From Notospermus geniculatus (taxonomy: Eukaryota; Nemertea; Pilidiophora; Heteronemertea; Lineidae), in NCBI GenBank assembly GCA_002633025.1, contig NMRB01001507.1, positions 113,271 to 177,270 of the forward strand: a stretch of 64,000 nt of DNA. The letters are read 5' to 3'. Under the pieces are notes generated by a model, which saw only the letters and a program-made list of their open reading frames with translations, searched no databases and was not told the origin of the DNA. Below are positions 1 through 13,203 of the stretch, piece by piece; positions within the stretch are counted from its first letter, which is position 1; each line of letters opens with the position of its first letter. A program made the position numbers and the translations under genes.

Positions 1-461
1 CAGCCTTCCTTAGAATATGTAAGGTCACCAATAGTTGTTTGGGCTTGCTGAGGGATGTCTTCCTCGAGAAAAAGTTGAATTGCTGCAAACCCATGAAGTC
101 CCCCTTCGTCTCACGACAATATCGAACAGATATTTTAGAACGAAACAAAGCCACCGACAAAAAGTTGATTTAGTAATCCTGTAAAAGGTCCTAGAAATAA
201 GCTCCCTACGAATGAACCTGTTGCTCGCCACCATACACGAGGCATGGCATCAATCGCTTGGCTTCCAACGAACGAAGTCAACTGATGCAGTTGGTACCAA
301 ATCTCAACGCAAACGCCAACGTCGCCTGGTAGTTCGGAGTGCTTCATGCAACTCTCGCTGATCGGCGAAGTGGTAACGAATGCACGGCGTTCGTTTAGAC
401 ATAGGCATGTATTAGAGCATTGATTCCGTGGATGGAGAAGAGATAAACTTTACTTATACTT

Positions 462-521
462 GATTTTGCGGCCAAGTTTAAGGAAAACGCCGATTTTGCG
501 GCCAAGTTTAGGGAAAACGCC
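462..521. repeat. 30-bp tandem duplication
   Basis: Two head-to-tail units of 30 bases (462-491 and 492-521), each starting GATTTTGCGGCCAAGTTTA and ending AAAACGCC. They differ at one position. No function is apparent. The surrounding 1-1060 has no other structure that I can see and no convincing reading frame. Confidence 0.9.
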
Positions 522-1060
522 GTGTCGTTTGGCGACTGGATGAGAAATGTCATCCTCGGTTACAAAAACAGAAGTAAAACATCCAAAGCGGCGTTGACTG
601 TGACTGAAAAACAGTTGCAAAGCTTTCCCATTCAATGTTAAAGAAGCAACGGCATGTTCATACTGAAGATATTTTATCAGAAGAGAGGTCCATCACCACA
701 TTTACATGGAATTGCACAAGATCTACCTCGGCTCAATCCGGCTTACTCTGATACAAGCAATTGGCTGCACCAATCCCTTGTTATTAAGTTATCGGTCCCC
801 GATCACGTTATATCAAACGATTGTTAGGAAATATCCGAAATGAACTGATACACTTAAGACATGCCAGATGCAATTTCGTGCTCCACTTCCGATGTCAATA
901 CAACGTTTAACACGTATCCGACATTTGTTGCGGCTTAACGGATCCAATATGTTGCTGTATAGGTGATGCAAATAGCATTTGGGAGGGGAACAGTGGCAAG
1001 GATACACCCGGGGTTCTGGGGAGGGCTCTTCGAAGCAATTGCTGTTTATCTTTGAGTTAG

Positions 1061-1175
1061 CCTAATAGCAAATGCTTTTGCTTCAGATTTCTACAGCATT
1101 GCCGAGTGCATTTGTATTGCAAAATTCAAGTAAAAGCATTTACACTAGTCTTTATTCATATGACCCAATGTTGTG
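1061..1175. mobile_element. MITE, family M1 (inverted-repeat element, about 115 bp)
   Basis: The two halves are near inverted repeats: GCAAATGCTTTTGCTTCAG on the left and AAGTAAAAGCATTTACACTAG on the right arm (complement of the same motif), followed by TTTATTCATATGACCC. The same element recurs at 23161-23278 and 44624-44740, and its outer arms frame the larger element at 24106-24806. The left outermost ~20 bases seen in other copies are missing or diverged here. Non-autonomous: no reading frame of its own. Superfamily not determined. Confidence 0.8.
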
Positions 1176-4100
1176 TTGGCGTCAAGAGAATTCCCCCTTT
1201 ACACATGAATCAAGAATTTATTGGGACGAAAATCCTTGGTGTCCAAGACTACAGTGACGAAAAAATATTTCGCTGGAAGACTTGCAACCGCAATATGCCC
1301 CATGTTCGGCTATCACTCTCCCGTTAACTTCCTCCTCTTCTATTTATTACCCCCTTAACAGCTAAGTATTTCACTCAGTAAATACCTAACGGATGTCGAC
1401 CGGCAACTGGCGGATCGTCTGTCGTAAGGTTGACAAACTATCGTACAGATGTTCGATCGACATGCCAAGAACGCTAAGAATTTGGGAGTGTTTCTTAACT
1501 TCGACTTTTTAAAGAAAAAGTCTTTTGAGAACACCGGACTGGGCCTACTCAAAGCAGAGTTTTCATCATTCAGTGTTGACCAGCAATTCATCTTGCACTG
1601 CAGTTGATGTTGTTCATTTCAACGAATCGAGTTGTTACTGGTAGAATATTAAGAAATTGTCATTTTGACGGATCGACTCGTAAACAACCCCAAGCTATGA
1701 ATATCTTACAACAACGTCTCACACAATAGTACATAGTCTATATATTCAATACGAAATTCGATAATATCGCATCGTCCATTATGTGACACAAACTGACAGC
1801 TTTTTCCCACAGAAAGATTTCAATTAAAGAAAGTCTTGTCGGAGTATAGATTGGTGGGGTGCGGGTGATAAATGATGAAGAATTCAACTGTAAAGTATAA
1901 GTACGATGTCAATACCAATGCATGGGTCGTGTGCAAGTGGATTAAGTTTCTCATGTAAGCTTTCCTAAACCAATCCAATTGAATGTTGTACTTTACATTT
2001 GCTCTCCCATAAAAACAGACAAAACGGTAACTCAGCTTGCCTAATTCAACTGACTGTATTTGGGTCCGGTGAAGTTATATTCATGGTTACATGTTGGTTC
2101 ACCTCAATCAAACATCGAGGCGCGATGCAGGCAACATTGAAATCAGTACCTGACCCTAAGCCCAATGAAACATAATATCATATTATGATATAGCTATCAC
2201 AAGTCAGGACTCACTAGATATAAGATGTACAGTAGTATAAGGCATCGGCTTTTATATTTTTTGTTTTACGGATTTTTTCCCTGAGAAAGTAGGCTGTGTG
2301 GTCGAATTAAAAATAAAATTGACTGGTCTCCAATTTTGTTTTTATTTTTCATCAAGTGATTCTTGGTTACCCACGAATCCAGCTTGGGCCATACATATGG
2401 GAATCATCCCTGGCTCTTCACGTCCGTTGCATGGGACAGTATAAGCCGTTCGTGGTGCTTTGTACCTTTCTTGTGCCGTTTGCATGCAAGGGCAAGTAGA
2501 CCATTTTCAGTACTACATGTACCAGGGCCAATACAATATATACATGTACTACTAGTATTTACTAGTATTTTCCCCCAAACAGACATTACCTATTCTGTTA
2601 CTATTCCTTCCTCTGATTTCTTGAAAATACTTTATGCCTATTTACGTGTAACATGTACATATGTATGCATTTTTAATCTCAATCATTGAAAGCGTTTCGC
2701 CGACACAATGGCAAAAAATATTCTTGTCTCTTCTTAAAAACATCAAACAGACAATAATCGTTTCGCACCATTTACCTGACAGATTGAAGCTAAACGCATC
2801 CGAGACAGCGTAAAAGTGCATTGGCATTTGCAACCACGATGGGGCACCTCAGAAACTCAAGTAATTAACTGATTTCCCATTATGTTGTAATTAGATTTCC
2901 CATAGTCCGATGAAACATGCCAATAAAATCACAATTACTATTCGGCGACAGATTAATGTCGCAATACATGTACTTCAGCGTGTGTGGTTTGCGCACATAT
3001 CAATAAAAATTTGACATTTAAATTCAAATTTTCATTCCACACTGTTTGCCCCATGTCGATTTCGTGTTGAAAGCGTTGAAAGCAACTAGAGAACGCATGC
3101 TGCCGCTAGGTCCCTCGTTGACAAATCATAAAATGAAATTAATAAACCCTATTGTTGTCATTATTGTTTTCATAATGGTGCAATCTTCCCAAGGTCGCAT
3201 GAAACATGATCATATCCCTGAACTAAGTTACATGTACCTATTCCTAAATCAACCTCGAAAAACTGGTTGCGGAGCAGCGAATATGAGAACGCTGTCACCG
3301 CATAGATGAAGTCAGTTTCAGATGCCATTCTATTTGATACTGTTGTCTTTGTTTGACGGTTACTTTTCCCACTGCTCACTCTTTGTTATTGTTATTGGCC
3401 TTTCCTTGGAGGCTTCAGGATGAACATAGCTAAGTGCCTACACGCTCAAGGCCTTGCTACACGCTTGTCCCTGTGGTCGAAATACCCAAGGACAATCGGA
3501 GAGATGGTTGATACACTGTATATATCTTTTCCATTACGTTACCGACATTCTCAATCTCGTAACTTTTACTCATTGATTCTCATGAAGAGATTTACCATTC
3601 CGCTCAAACCAACCGAAAATGTTCCTTAGCTAGCCGTCGATGAAGCATTAGCCAGAATATGCATGCCATGACCTCTAGCCGGGGATGATTTAGCTGGTAT
3701 TGGACCTGTCTTTTTTCATGCCACATGTATGCACATAAAAGATACCGCATGTGACTGTTCTCCGATATTTATGGCTTGCCGCGGACACACTTGTTTAACG
3801 CTTCTACTTCTCAGCATGACAGGAACGTCGATCGGCGCGGCTCAGAGTATTGGAGATAGGATCCAGCTTGAAGAACGGGGGATTACGTTTCTTGTCAAAC
3901 ACGCATTTAATTAAAGAAATAAGAATCCTCGTACATGTAAAAACTGAGGTGTTGTCAACCGTAATTAAGAAACATTCGCAGAGTGGAACTACGTCGTTGA
4001 GACGTCGTTTGAAACCATGATTATGGTGGCCGAATCGTACATTTATACTCGCACATGCCAGCATCAACAAAGAGCCCTGACACTCACTGACGTAAGGAAA

Positions 4101-4837
4101 TGCCTTCATGGCGACGCACATAGGCTGCCTTGTTGTTAAAGATAATGTATCTCGACTTCATTGTTTACATTCAATGTTCGTAAACATGGATGTTTACATC
4201 ATGTTATTTGGACTTTTTGGGACATGCCAACCCACCAAATTGAATTTTTGGTGTCAACTTTTAGAGGGGCACGCCACCAACAAATTACTCATAAGACAAT
4301 AAAACCCTGGGCATAAACAAACAAAATGTTAATAAATAATAATTTTCGTGGTCCGCGAAAATACCCGTGATACATTATATTTAACCATCAAAAGGACTTT
4401 CACGTCCAGGGCACAAAATGACATCTAAAGAAGGCAAAGCTACACTGCTCTCTCTATAATCCGGACCCTTTAAATTTTCCCGATATCTGCCGAGTAACAG
4501 GCCGTATGTTGATCGCCTGACAGGTACAACGTGTCCCTGGCACCCCTGGGCTCCAATACTCACAGACGATATTGCCTGTGACACTTGGCACGGCATTATC
4601 GCATTTGTCATTCACCATGACACTAAATGGCACACTCGGGATAGCCAGCAGTCAACTGGTGCAGACGGTTCGACCCCGTGGGCTACCAATATTGCCCTCA
4701 GCCTTTAACGGACTTTGCACCGTATATAAATATACGCTAAGTAAATCTGTATGTTGCAGTCGAGTTGGTGGTGTTTTTTATCAACAAGCCTCAAGTATCG
4801 GCGATCGAAAACTACTAAGTATGTATTAAACGGTTGT
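1176..4837. other. Gene-less unique stretch
   Basis: No gene, RNA gene or large repeat recognised. It contains several copies of the octamer TACATGTA (2514, 2541, 2965, 3229, 3932) and a short TACTAGTA pair near 2550-2568. A 58-codon frame at 3133-3309 starts with a signal-peptide-like segment but has no supporting context. Other frames of 60-108 codons overlap on both strands and show no family resemblance. Confidence 0.6.
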
Positions 4838-5134
4838 GATTCTCATTATAATTTTACCGACACGAAATCATTGGGCTGAAACGGCCCATTCTTTTATAAA
4901 ATGCGGCAGTTCGCGCTGGTGGAAGGTGGTTATGTAACAACCTGAATATAAATCTCTTTTATATTCTCTTTGTTCTTACTGTATGTAGGTCTATTTTTAA
5001 TCTCTTTCTTAATTTTTGTAAGTTCTTAACTCTCGTATCATTGTAAAGCGGTTTGAGAGACACTGTACATGTAAATCACTAGGCCTACATAAAAATAAAT
5101 ATTATTTATTATTTATTATAAACCTGTCCACCCT
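4838..5134 (+). mobile_element. LINE-like 3' tail, copy 1 of a tandem pair
   Basis: About 297 bp ending in an AT-rich tail (TAAAAATAAATATTATTTATT) preceded by TGTAAAGCGGTTTGAGA. That motif resembles the 3' ends of CR1/L2-clade retrotransposons and the SINEs that borrow them (family knowledge; no search run). No reverse-transcriptase frame is present, so this is a 5'-truncated tail. It is followed directly by a second copy at 5135-5414. This copy carries TAGGCCTA at 5080-5087 where copy 2 has only TA (5367-5368). Confidence 0.6.
5080..5087. other. TAGGCCTA octamer, absent in the paired copy
   Basis: Copy 1 of the tandem LINE tail reads AATCACTAGGCCTACATAAA. Copy 2 reads AATCGCTACATAAA, with TA alone at 5367-5368. 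The 6-bp difference falls precisely at a TA. It is what a TA-targeting transposon with ends GG...CC would leave after excision with a 2-nt stagger. Confidence 0.6.
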
Positions 5135-5414
5135 GATTCTAATTATAATTTTAAATCATTGGGCTGAAACGGCCCACTCTTTAGTTCGCGCGTGGTGGAA
5201 GGTGGTTATGTAACAACCTGAATATAGATCTCTTTTATATTCTCTTTGTTCTTATACTGTATGTAAAAGGTCTATTTTAATCTCTCTTTCTTAATTATTG
5301 TAAGCTCTTAACTCTTGTATCATTGTAAAGCGGTTTGAGAGACACTGTACATGTAATGTAAATCGCTACATAAAAATAAATATTATTTATCATTTATTAT
5401 ACCTGTCCACCCTG
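5135..5414 (+). mobile_element. LINE-like 3' tail, copy 2 of a tandem pair
   Basis: Head-to-tail repeat of 4838-5134; both units end in CCTGTCCACCCTGA. It differs from copy 1 by scattered substitutions and small indels, among them absence of the TAGGCCTA octamer and an extra ATGTA beside the TACATGTA at 5348. The direct juxtaposition suggests local tandem duplication rather than two independent insertions. Confidence 0.6.
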
Positions 5415-8400
5415 AAACATAGTGAAGTACATGTAAGAACGACACCTTGTATTACATGCATATCTGCATAAGGACACACCAACGTTTTTGTTCTCTCGAG
5501 GTAAGAGCACTAATGTAATTAGTCTCTATACCTGTAACACTCATAAATCTGTCACCTGCCTGGAGGTTCTTACCGCGTCGCTAGAATGAGGTTTTCCCCA
5601 CCCTAACGGATTGTGCAATCGAGTCTATGCATTTCAGCCGTCGTGTCGGTGTCGCTGATAAATAAAAGTGCGAATGACGGCCAAATCAAGCTATCCGCCT
5701 CCGCCTCCGCCTATCACACATACCGCACATCGACTGATTAAACTGCAAGGAAAAATCATGTCTACACGAAAACTAACTGTGATCAATTGCTTGTCGAGCA
5801 AAGGACACTGGGCGAAATAATTTTCCACGCTGTCTGCTCGATTCTTCTAACCACTCATCATTATTATCTATGAAAAAAATGTCCCATCGCATCGTCTAGA
5901 TCGTTTATTGATAGTGTCAAAATAAATAACTTGCCGCCGAGAATCAATCAGTCACGCCAGAGCTGTGGTATTCTGATTCTGATTAAGTATACTAGTGGTA
6001 GCTCACTTTTTGGCTGCTTGGCTGAATCTTGGTTCCTCCTAGGTTGAGTTTAATTACTGTGTCGAACATTATCTGGGCAAAAGATGTAACCGATGATGCC
6101 AGGATGGTAATTACGTTATATATTGCATCATTGACTTGTGTATTTCACATTGCATCGTCGACGTCATCAGTCACTGACTGCAATTGAATTACATTCTAAT
6201 TCTAATGAAGTTCTAAATGAAATGGTCTTACCTTGCATCTTGTGTCTCGAAATTATACTTGGTTTGACATGACTAAAACGAAGAACAGGTGAAGACATTT
6301 TATGAAGGTTTTGATATGCATCTAAGGAATTATTTTCGTAGGCAATCGGGTAATGACATTGACGAGTAGGAAGCCTCAGCACTCAGGGAAAGCCTGCTTC
6401 TCCTTCGAAAAAAATGTGGTTTGCCATTATTCGCGCCTTCACCGTCAGAGATGTAAGTGTGACAGCTCCCTTCACACTGTGTTCCAAAAGGAATGTCAAC
6501 TTTTTAGAAATATCCCACTGATAAAATATTATCTCGTCCACTAGGTTCGCCGGGTAAACACCATGAGAGCTTTGCCAATGTTAGAAGAGGGCCACAGGGA
6601 ACTTTGACGCTCCACATAGTTTTTTCCCCCAAGATGATACCATTAGATGAATGCAGTCAAACTGCTTCTGCGGCTAAAATCCATCATGGCTGTCTACCTA
6701 CATTGTAGATTATCAAAATTATGCTTCGTGAAATGTCCAGAACGGTCGATGAACTCCTCGGGCCTACCATGTACCGATGGGTATCTTGACAGTTGCTGAT
6801 AAAATCCGCAGCAATTTTTTGTCCCCTGACGCTGTCGGACGTCTTGTATGAATAATGCCCCGCGGACTTATGTCTACTCATGTACTCTATTCCCATTGTC
6901 AAGCCTTGTTATGGACAACCTTCGTACAATTGAAGACGATTTAGAATCTGCATACACCTTTCTGCTAATTTTACCCCCAACGTCTAACCCATTTCCCCAG
7001 ATCTTGAACTCAGACGTTTTCGATTCTGGTCCCGTCGCACGCGCCAGTTAATAGTTTCAGTGGGCGACTCTCACTATACGTCTTCTTGAACATCTAAAAT
7101 CAATTTGCCTTTAAAAGTAATGTTTTAAATTCTATAAATTCAATATTCAATTCTTAAAATCAAGAAAGATGGAAAAATTCCATTATAAAGATGCCAATCA
7201 TGACACTAGGAAATGGATACGTTCTTTTTAGCACAGCTGCGACAGGTCAGATATCGAACTGTGGCTGGAACATGGCTATACGGCCTGAAGGTACAAGGTC
7301 GTTTATAATATAATGGTGAAATGAGCCGAACACTGAAGCTCTTATATAGTTGCAGGGTTCAGATATTATTGAACTCCGTCTGGACGGCAATACTGATATT
7401 GTTTTCGTGACTGTTGTGAATATCTGGCACCGCCGAGCAAGAGTCATTGGAGTATCTGTTTCTGGTGGTGCTATTACATGTAACTGAAGATTTTTTTCAA
7501 AACCATTTTTTCTTACCGTTCTAGGTACCAGGCAGGCCCCCAGAGACAAAAAAATGAGTCTTTTTGAAAAAATATTCTCTCTTGAAGTATTAAGTGAATA
7601 ACGCCGGCGCCATGAATAAAAAAAATTGACCGATGGCAATGGATCAACTGAGTAAACCAATGGAGAAATACGTGTACGTTGATGATCGTACCAGGGATAG
7701 GACCAGTAATGCTCTGGTTAGACTCTGGACTACTGTAAAAATTGTGTTAGATAACAAGCCATAGATCTACGAACATCGTATATCATCTTCTGTTGCATAC
7801 CCCAATTTTGGAAAAAGGCAAGGTGACTGTGTGATCAGTTGAGTATCATTTCTGCCCTGCTTTGGCAGTAGTGCTGAAATTGCCGTCCTATGGCCAACTT
7901 TGGCATCCAACCTTGGCCTCTGACACTGTCAGTAACGTCATTAACCTTGACCCCGACACTTATGTAACCTCTGTACTGTTAGTAGTGGCCCGGCATATCG
8001 GCATTACTTGACCCCGAGACAACGTAACGTGACCACCGACACTGTCATCGTCATGTACGAAGCAGAAACGACCCCTGATTCTGACACTGCTGTCAAATCG
8101 TCGTGTCGTCGTCGTCGGAGTGCTTCCATAATCCCCCATCTTTCAGTTCAATCAAACGATTCGGATCTGCTGCATATACCCCGACATCCATTGTAACTTA
8201 ATGAAATCGCGATACCGCAAGACGATGCAAACAAATGGTATTAAGAAAACCAGCGACAATCGATTTCTTGACATGAAATTAGAGAAATCCCTTTTACTAG
8301 TTAAAAAACGGTTAGCATCAATTGTTTGCGATGAGAGTAATATCCGACTTGCTTTTGATGCGGCAATTAGAGTCGATTTCATCACATTAACTTGAAGGCT

Positions 8401-8618
8401 TTCCAGTTTGATTATTATGATGGAACGCAGCACTAGCTACCAGTGACGCCGGTCATTACGAGCGTTCATTGATTTCTTTCATGTCTTTCGACGAGCTGCA
8501 ACTTAGAATTGATAGTTGGGGGATCGTGGTAAAATATCGTCAAGTTCAGTGTTGGGGCGGCTCATCGTCAGAGAATTCCCACGCACTTCGCAGTTGACGC
8601 AGAATGTTCCAAGGCTGC
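5415..8618. other. Gene-less unique stretch
   Basis: No recognisable gene or large repeat. Contains a short CCGCCT triplet-rich run near 5696-5716, TACATGTA at 5428 and 7474, and a GTC/GTCGTC-rich tract near 8099-8118. The longest frame (7247-7660, minus, 137 codons) has no recognisable motifs and is within chance expectation. Confidence 0.55.
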
Positions 8619-8621
8619 TTA

Positions 8622-8924
8622 GGGGCTGTCTCAAAACTGTTCTGATGCCAAAAAAGACGAAGTTCTCGATTTGGGGAAGCCCACTTCATCTTTTTTGAAT
8701 AAATTGGCATCACTCTTTTTTACAGGAGAATGGCTTCTTTATATGCTTTCTTGGTTTACTAGTGTCTTCACATGTTTTGCTTTATCATCTTTCCATGCCT
8801 AACGTCCCTACATGGATGAAGCCAATGTCAAGTGCCCACTTCATCTTTTCAAGGGGGAGGGGCTCAGGGAAAAGATGAAGTCACTTCATCTTTTTTGGCA
8901 TCAATGTAATTTTGAGACGGTCCC
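8622..8924. mobile_element. PIF/Harbinger-like MITE
   Basis: Terminal inverted repeats GGGGCTGTCTCAAAAC (left) and the complement of TTTTGAGACGGTCCC (right), followed inward on both sides by the motif TGATGCCAAAAAAGA or its complement. A 3-bp direct repeat TTA flanks it (8619-8621 and 8925-8927). A TTA duplication with G-rich ends is the usual signature of the PIF/Harbinger superfamily. It is 303 bp with no transposase frame, so it is non-autonomous. Internal copies of CACTTCATCTTTT in both orientations add to the fold-back structure. Confidence 0.75.
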
Positions 8925-9165
8925 TTATCAATCAGGGATGTAAATGTAAACGCCGTCATGTATTGGGAAACAACATTTTAGGGGTCGTGAAGGACATACA
9001 ACGCCACGTATCAGCGAAACCATATTTCTCAGATGCCAAAAAAACGCCCTGAGAATATTCTAACACCAACACGTCATCTCCATATGACTACTGTGTTGGA
9101 AATTTAATCAGCTGCATGTGGAATGGACGCAGGCCATAAAGCCGTCAGCGTTAGAGGTCGATAAG

Positions 9166-10425
9166 CCTCTTATTGGCTTTGCTCCGTCTCCGGAACACTA
9201 GGCCGAGGGATCAAATAGCATGTCAACAGGGCAGTGCTTGAGAACTCGGACAATTGACACTCCGCATACCAGAGGGGCAACAGGAAATTGGGGACGTTAT
9301 TATGTCCATGCAATATTGATTATATCGTGCTGTTTTCATATTCTTTGCGCGATAAGTGGAACCAATGCCCGATTTGTCGCGGCCTATCCGAGCGTGACGA
9401 TCGGTCATGGTTGCCAGTTTCAGGCATTCACTATATAATATATATATCGACTAAAAACTGTTTAAAGGCAAAGACCTACGCCCAAGATGGTGAACTGTCA
9501 CATGCACCCTTGAGAAACCGCAGTTCTGGTTTCTGACTGGTGGGCATGAGGTCCCAGGTACGATTTTTGGCACATCGTACCTTGCCTCACCCCACACCGA
9601 GATGTATAAATGGGTGGTCAGAAATGGCCAGGTTGGGCTGCTGATTCAGCAGCTCTGTTAAAAGGTTCCAGGATAAACCAAGGTTACCATTGTTGATATC
9701 AGGGAGGTTTCGAAATCAAACGATAAACGTAAACTTTTAAGACGACAACGTTATTTTTCGTACTACAGATTTTATATTGCATTTTCGGTACAAAAATAAC
9801 GTTGTCGTTAACGTTTACGTTTATCGTTTGATTTTGAAACGTCTCTATTTAGACTAAAACCCAAACTTTTGGTTTAACCCTAATCTCAGTGTCAGATTTT
9901 TTATCCAAAACACAAATCCATAAAGTACAATGAAGAAGCTTTCGAGAAAACCTGTCCTTGCGATAAGGGCGATATCCTGTCATCGCGCCTATAGTTGAGT
10001 TCGTGCCGATAACTCGATAGACATGATGGATAATAACTTCATCTACTTGGACATGCCCTATCATCTTCCGATCAGTGATATTACCATCTTATGTTTGATG
10101 TTAACCTGGGGAAGGATCTAAGTAAGTGATGTACCCTAACCTTGATGAGCGGACAGTGCACTATAGCAATGGGCGAGGCCGAACGTATTCGACCAATCAA
10201 AAAACCCATTAAATGTTTGATTTAGTGTAGGCCGTACGTAAATGTACAAGTAGGTGCAGTCATAGACCGTTTCAGGTTGTTTGCTGAGGTCTTAAAGGCC
10301 TCTAGAGGCACCTTTTTAGTGCATATTGATATGATTACTAACACAGAATTGGTGGCGTGAGGATCCAACTTGGGCATCAATTTTGAAGTAATATTTCGTC
10401 AATGTCAACAATTGATCTACAAGTC
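9166..10425 (+). repeat. 1.26-kb direct duplication, copy 1
   Basis: Almost identical to 10427-11694, starting CCTCTTATTGGCTTTGCTCC in both. The copies differ by scattered substitutions and small indels. A single N at 10426 separates them, and the copy boundary is exactly at that N. This is the pattern of two contigs carrying the two alleles of one locus placed end to end. No gene recognised inside; it contains one M2-family MITE (9702-9846). Confidence 0.9.
9702..9846. mobile_element. MITE, family M2 (GGGAGGTTTCGAAATCAAACG ends), in duplication copy 1
   Basis: Near-palindromic element: GGGAGGTTTCGAAATC at the left, ATCGTTTGATTTTGAAACG at the right, with ATAAACGTAAAC and the complementary GTTTACGTTTAT inside. 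Other copies lie at 10974, 28273, 31103 and 63135; better preserved ones are flanked by TA, which points to a Tc1/mariner-type mobiliser. About 145 bp, non-coding. Confidence 0.85.
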
Positions 10426-10426
10426 N
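10426..10426. other. Single-N contig join
   Basis: One ambiguous base lies exactly between the two copies of the 1.26-kb duplication. It marks a join between contigs rather than a sequenced base. Confidence 0.8.
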
Positions 10427-11694
10427 CCTCTTATTGGCTTTGCTCCGTCTCCGGAACACTAGGCCGAGGGATCAAATAGCATGTCAACAGGGCAGTGCTT
10501 GAGAACTCGGACAATTGACACTCGGCATACCAGAGGGGCAACAGGAAATTGGGGACGTTATTATGTCCATGCAATATTGATTATATCGTGCTGATTTCAT
10601 ATTCTTTGCGCGATAAGTGGAACCAATGCCCGATTTGTCGCGGCCTATCCGAGCGTGACGATCGGTCATGTTGCCAATTTCAGGCATTCACTATATAATA
10701 TATATATCGACTAAAAACTGTTTAAAAGCAAAGACCTACGCCCAAGATGGTGAACTGTCATATGCACCCTTGAGGAACCGCAGTTCTACATGTAGTTTCT
10801 GGCCAGTGGACATGAGGTCCCAGGTACGATTTTTGGCACATCGTACCTTGCATCACCCCACACCGAGATAAATGGGTGGTCAGAAATGGCCAGGTTGGGC
10901 TGCTGATTCAGCAGCTCTGTTAAAAGGTTCCAGGATAAACCGGGGTTACCATTGTTGATATTAGGGAGGTTTCGAAATCAAACGATAAACGTAAACTTTA
11001 CGACAACGTTATTTTTCGTACTACACATTAACCAGATTTTATATTGCATTTTCGGTACAAAAATAACGTTGTCGTTAACGTTTACGTTTATCGTTTGATT
11101 TCGAAACGTCTCTATTTAGACTAAAACCCGAACTTTTGGTTTAACCCTAATCTCAGTGTCAGATTTTTTATCCAAAACACAAATCCATAAAGTACAATGA
11201 AGAAGCTTTCGAGAAAACCTGTCCTTGCGATAAGGGCGATATCCTGTCATATCGCCTATAGTTGAGTTCGTGCCGATAACTCGATAGACATGATGGATAA
11301 TAACTTCATCTACTTGGACATGCCCTATCATCTTCCGATCAGTGATATTACCATCTTATGTTTGATGTTAACCTGGGGAAGGATCTAAGTAAGTGATGTA
11401 CCCTAACCTTGATGAGCGGACAGTGCACTATAGCAATGGGCGAGGCCGAACGTATTCGTCCAATAAAAAAACCCATTAAATGTTTGATTTATAGTGTAGA
11501 CCGTACGTAAATGTACAAGTAGGTGCAGTCAAAGACCGTTTTAGGTTGTTTGCTGAGGTCTTAAAGGCCTCTAGAGGCACCTTTTTAGTGCATATTGATA
11601 TGATTACTAACACAGAATTGGTGGCGTGAGGATCCAACGTGGGCATCAATTTTGAAGTAATATTTCGTCAATGTCAACAATTGATATACAGGTC
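10427..11694 (+). repeat. 1.26-kb direct duplication, copy 2
   Basis: Second copy of 9166-10425. After 11694 the sequence continues into unique DNA. It holds an extra TACATGTA at 10787-10794 where copy 1 reads TTCTGG (9524-9529). Because it is continuous with the downstream sequence, this copy is probably the start of the next contig. Confidence 0.9.
10974..11113. mobile_element. MITE, family M2, in duplication copy 2
   Basis: Allelic or duplicated counterpart of 9702-9846, with the same GGGAGGTTTCGAAATC left end and complementary right arm. A few-base indel in the left arm distinguishes it (AACTTTACGACAACG against AACTTTTAAGACGACAACG). Confidence 0.85.
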
Positions 11695-13203
11695 ATGAGT
11701 TCATGGTTCCTAGCGCCCCTTGTTTGTAGTGGCAGTACTGTTAGTAGCCCAATAGCAAGATGCCTCTATAGTCCCTTTAAGCGGATTCAAATTTGACCCC
11801 TATGTCACTAGATTTATCACTCATTCATGGTTCTCTTGTTGTCAAGATACAAAAAAGGGATCAATTTGATTTGCTATGGAGGGGATGGTACTTAAGAACC
11901 AAAGCAAGGTCAGGTTCTTTTTCCTCAATGTCAGCATTTAATTACTAGGTAGAGTCATGCTTTGGTATGTCCACACAGACAGTGCACACAGGCAGGGAAG
12001 GCTTCATCTCTTGTCGTCTCTTAAAAGGAGCAAATCTCCGTCAAAAACTTGCCCACTTCATTCAGTCAATGGTAATGGCTTTACGAAGTAATGTACTCAG
12101 GTATTTTGTCAGAAAACATCAGCCACCCTCATCCATTGTACGATTGCACAGTGATTAACTCGCCGTCTGTTCCTCTCCGACAAGCGAGCGCTTGATAAAA
12201 TGTGCTTGTGATTGAGAGTGAAAGCGATGTCAGTCAGATGCTGAGGACAGACACGGAGCACTTGACATCCTTACGTCTCCTGTCGTTTTGACTTCAGATT
12301 GTCTGTTTCCAAATATTCGTCGAGCTATTTGGGCTAATTCTTGGTATCATAACGTACATGTATTTAATGTACTTGCACTAACATCACAGTCCTATAGGTG
12401 CCTCGTCTATCCAGCTGCCCAGTTGGAAAGAATACAGCAACACGAACCACTACGTGTGGAAATACATGTATCAATGAAATAGACTTTTCTTTACAGTCCG
12501 TTTCTTAAAGTTCAGTGCAATACCGAACTAGATGCCTTATACCTCCCATTTCCTAATCCAAAAAATGCTCACAATGGAAGATGAAGTGTACCTTATTTTT
12601 GCACTTAACATAATCTTCAAATGATAAATGCTCAGTCTTTATATTTAAAAATCACAAATCTGTGAACAAAATATTCCTAAAAAGTTATCCTTCAAAATCT
12701 TGACGATTAGAGTAAGTATACAATGTCAGAGATTCAAACCTTCTTCAGAGAAAAAAATGGCATCGTGCCAACGACAAAGACACTGAAGGAAACAAAGGAT
12801 AATCAGCCAATACACATGTCAATAAAAACTATAAGATTCTTCGTCTTTGTCGAGATAATGATCATTCCCCTTGGCTTCTCTGCAACGTCATCTCGCGTTC
12901 GGCGCGAGGAGAGGTAAAGCGACCATAGATTCTGCTACCTGAGACGAAGTCTGATAACAATGCCTGGAAGCAGCGACAAATGTGAGGGCTAAGACGATGC
13001 ACGAGGGTGATCAGTAATTATCTAAGGTTGCGCCGTTAATGATGGAAGAAGTATAAAGGAAACTGACACAGTTATTCTGCGAGTCGTAATGTAACTAAAG
13101 ACTTGGCTTTTCTTGATCCTGCCTCGATTTGAAATCATCAAATCGGTGCAGTTGAGTTACCTGGAACTGAACTGGAAATTCCAGTGCACGATCAAAGCTA
13201 CAA
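11695..13203. other. Gene-less unique stretch
   Basis: No gene or large repeat recognised. TACATGTA occurs at 12354 and 12463. Frames of about 63 codons only. Confidence 0.55.

Noticed and set aside
7247-7660. 137-codon minus frame
   Set aside because: No recognisable motif, no splice or expression support, and within chance for 64 kb.
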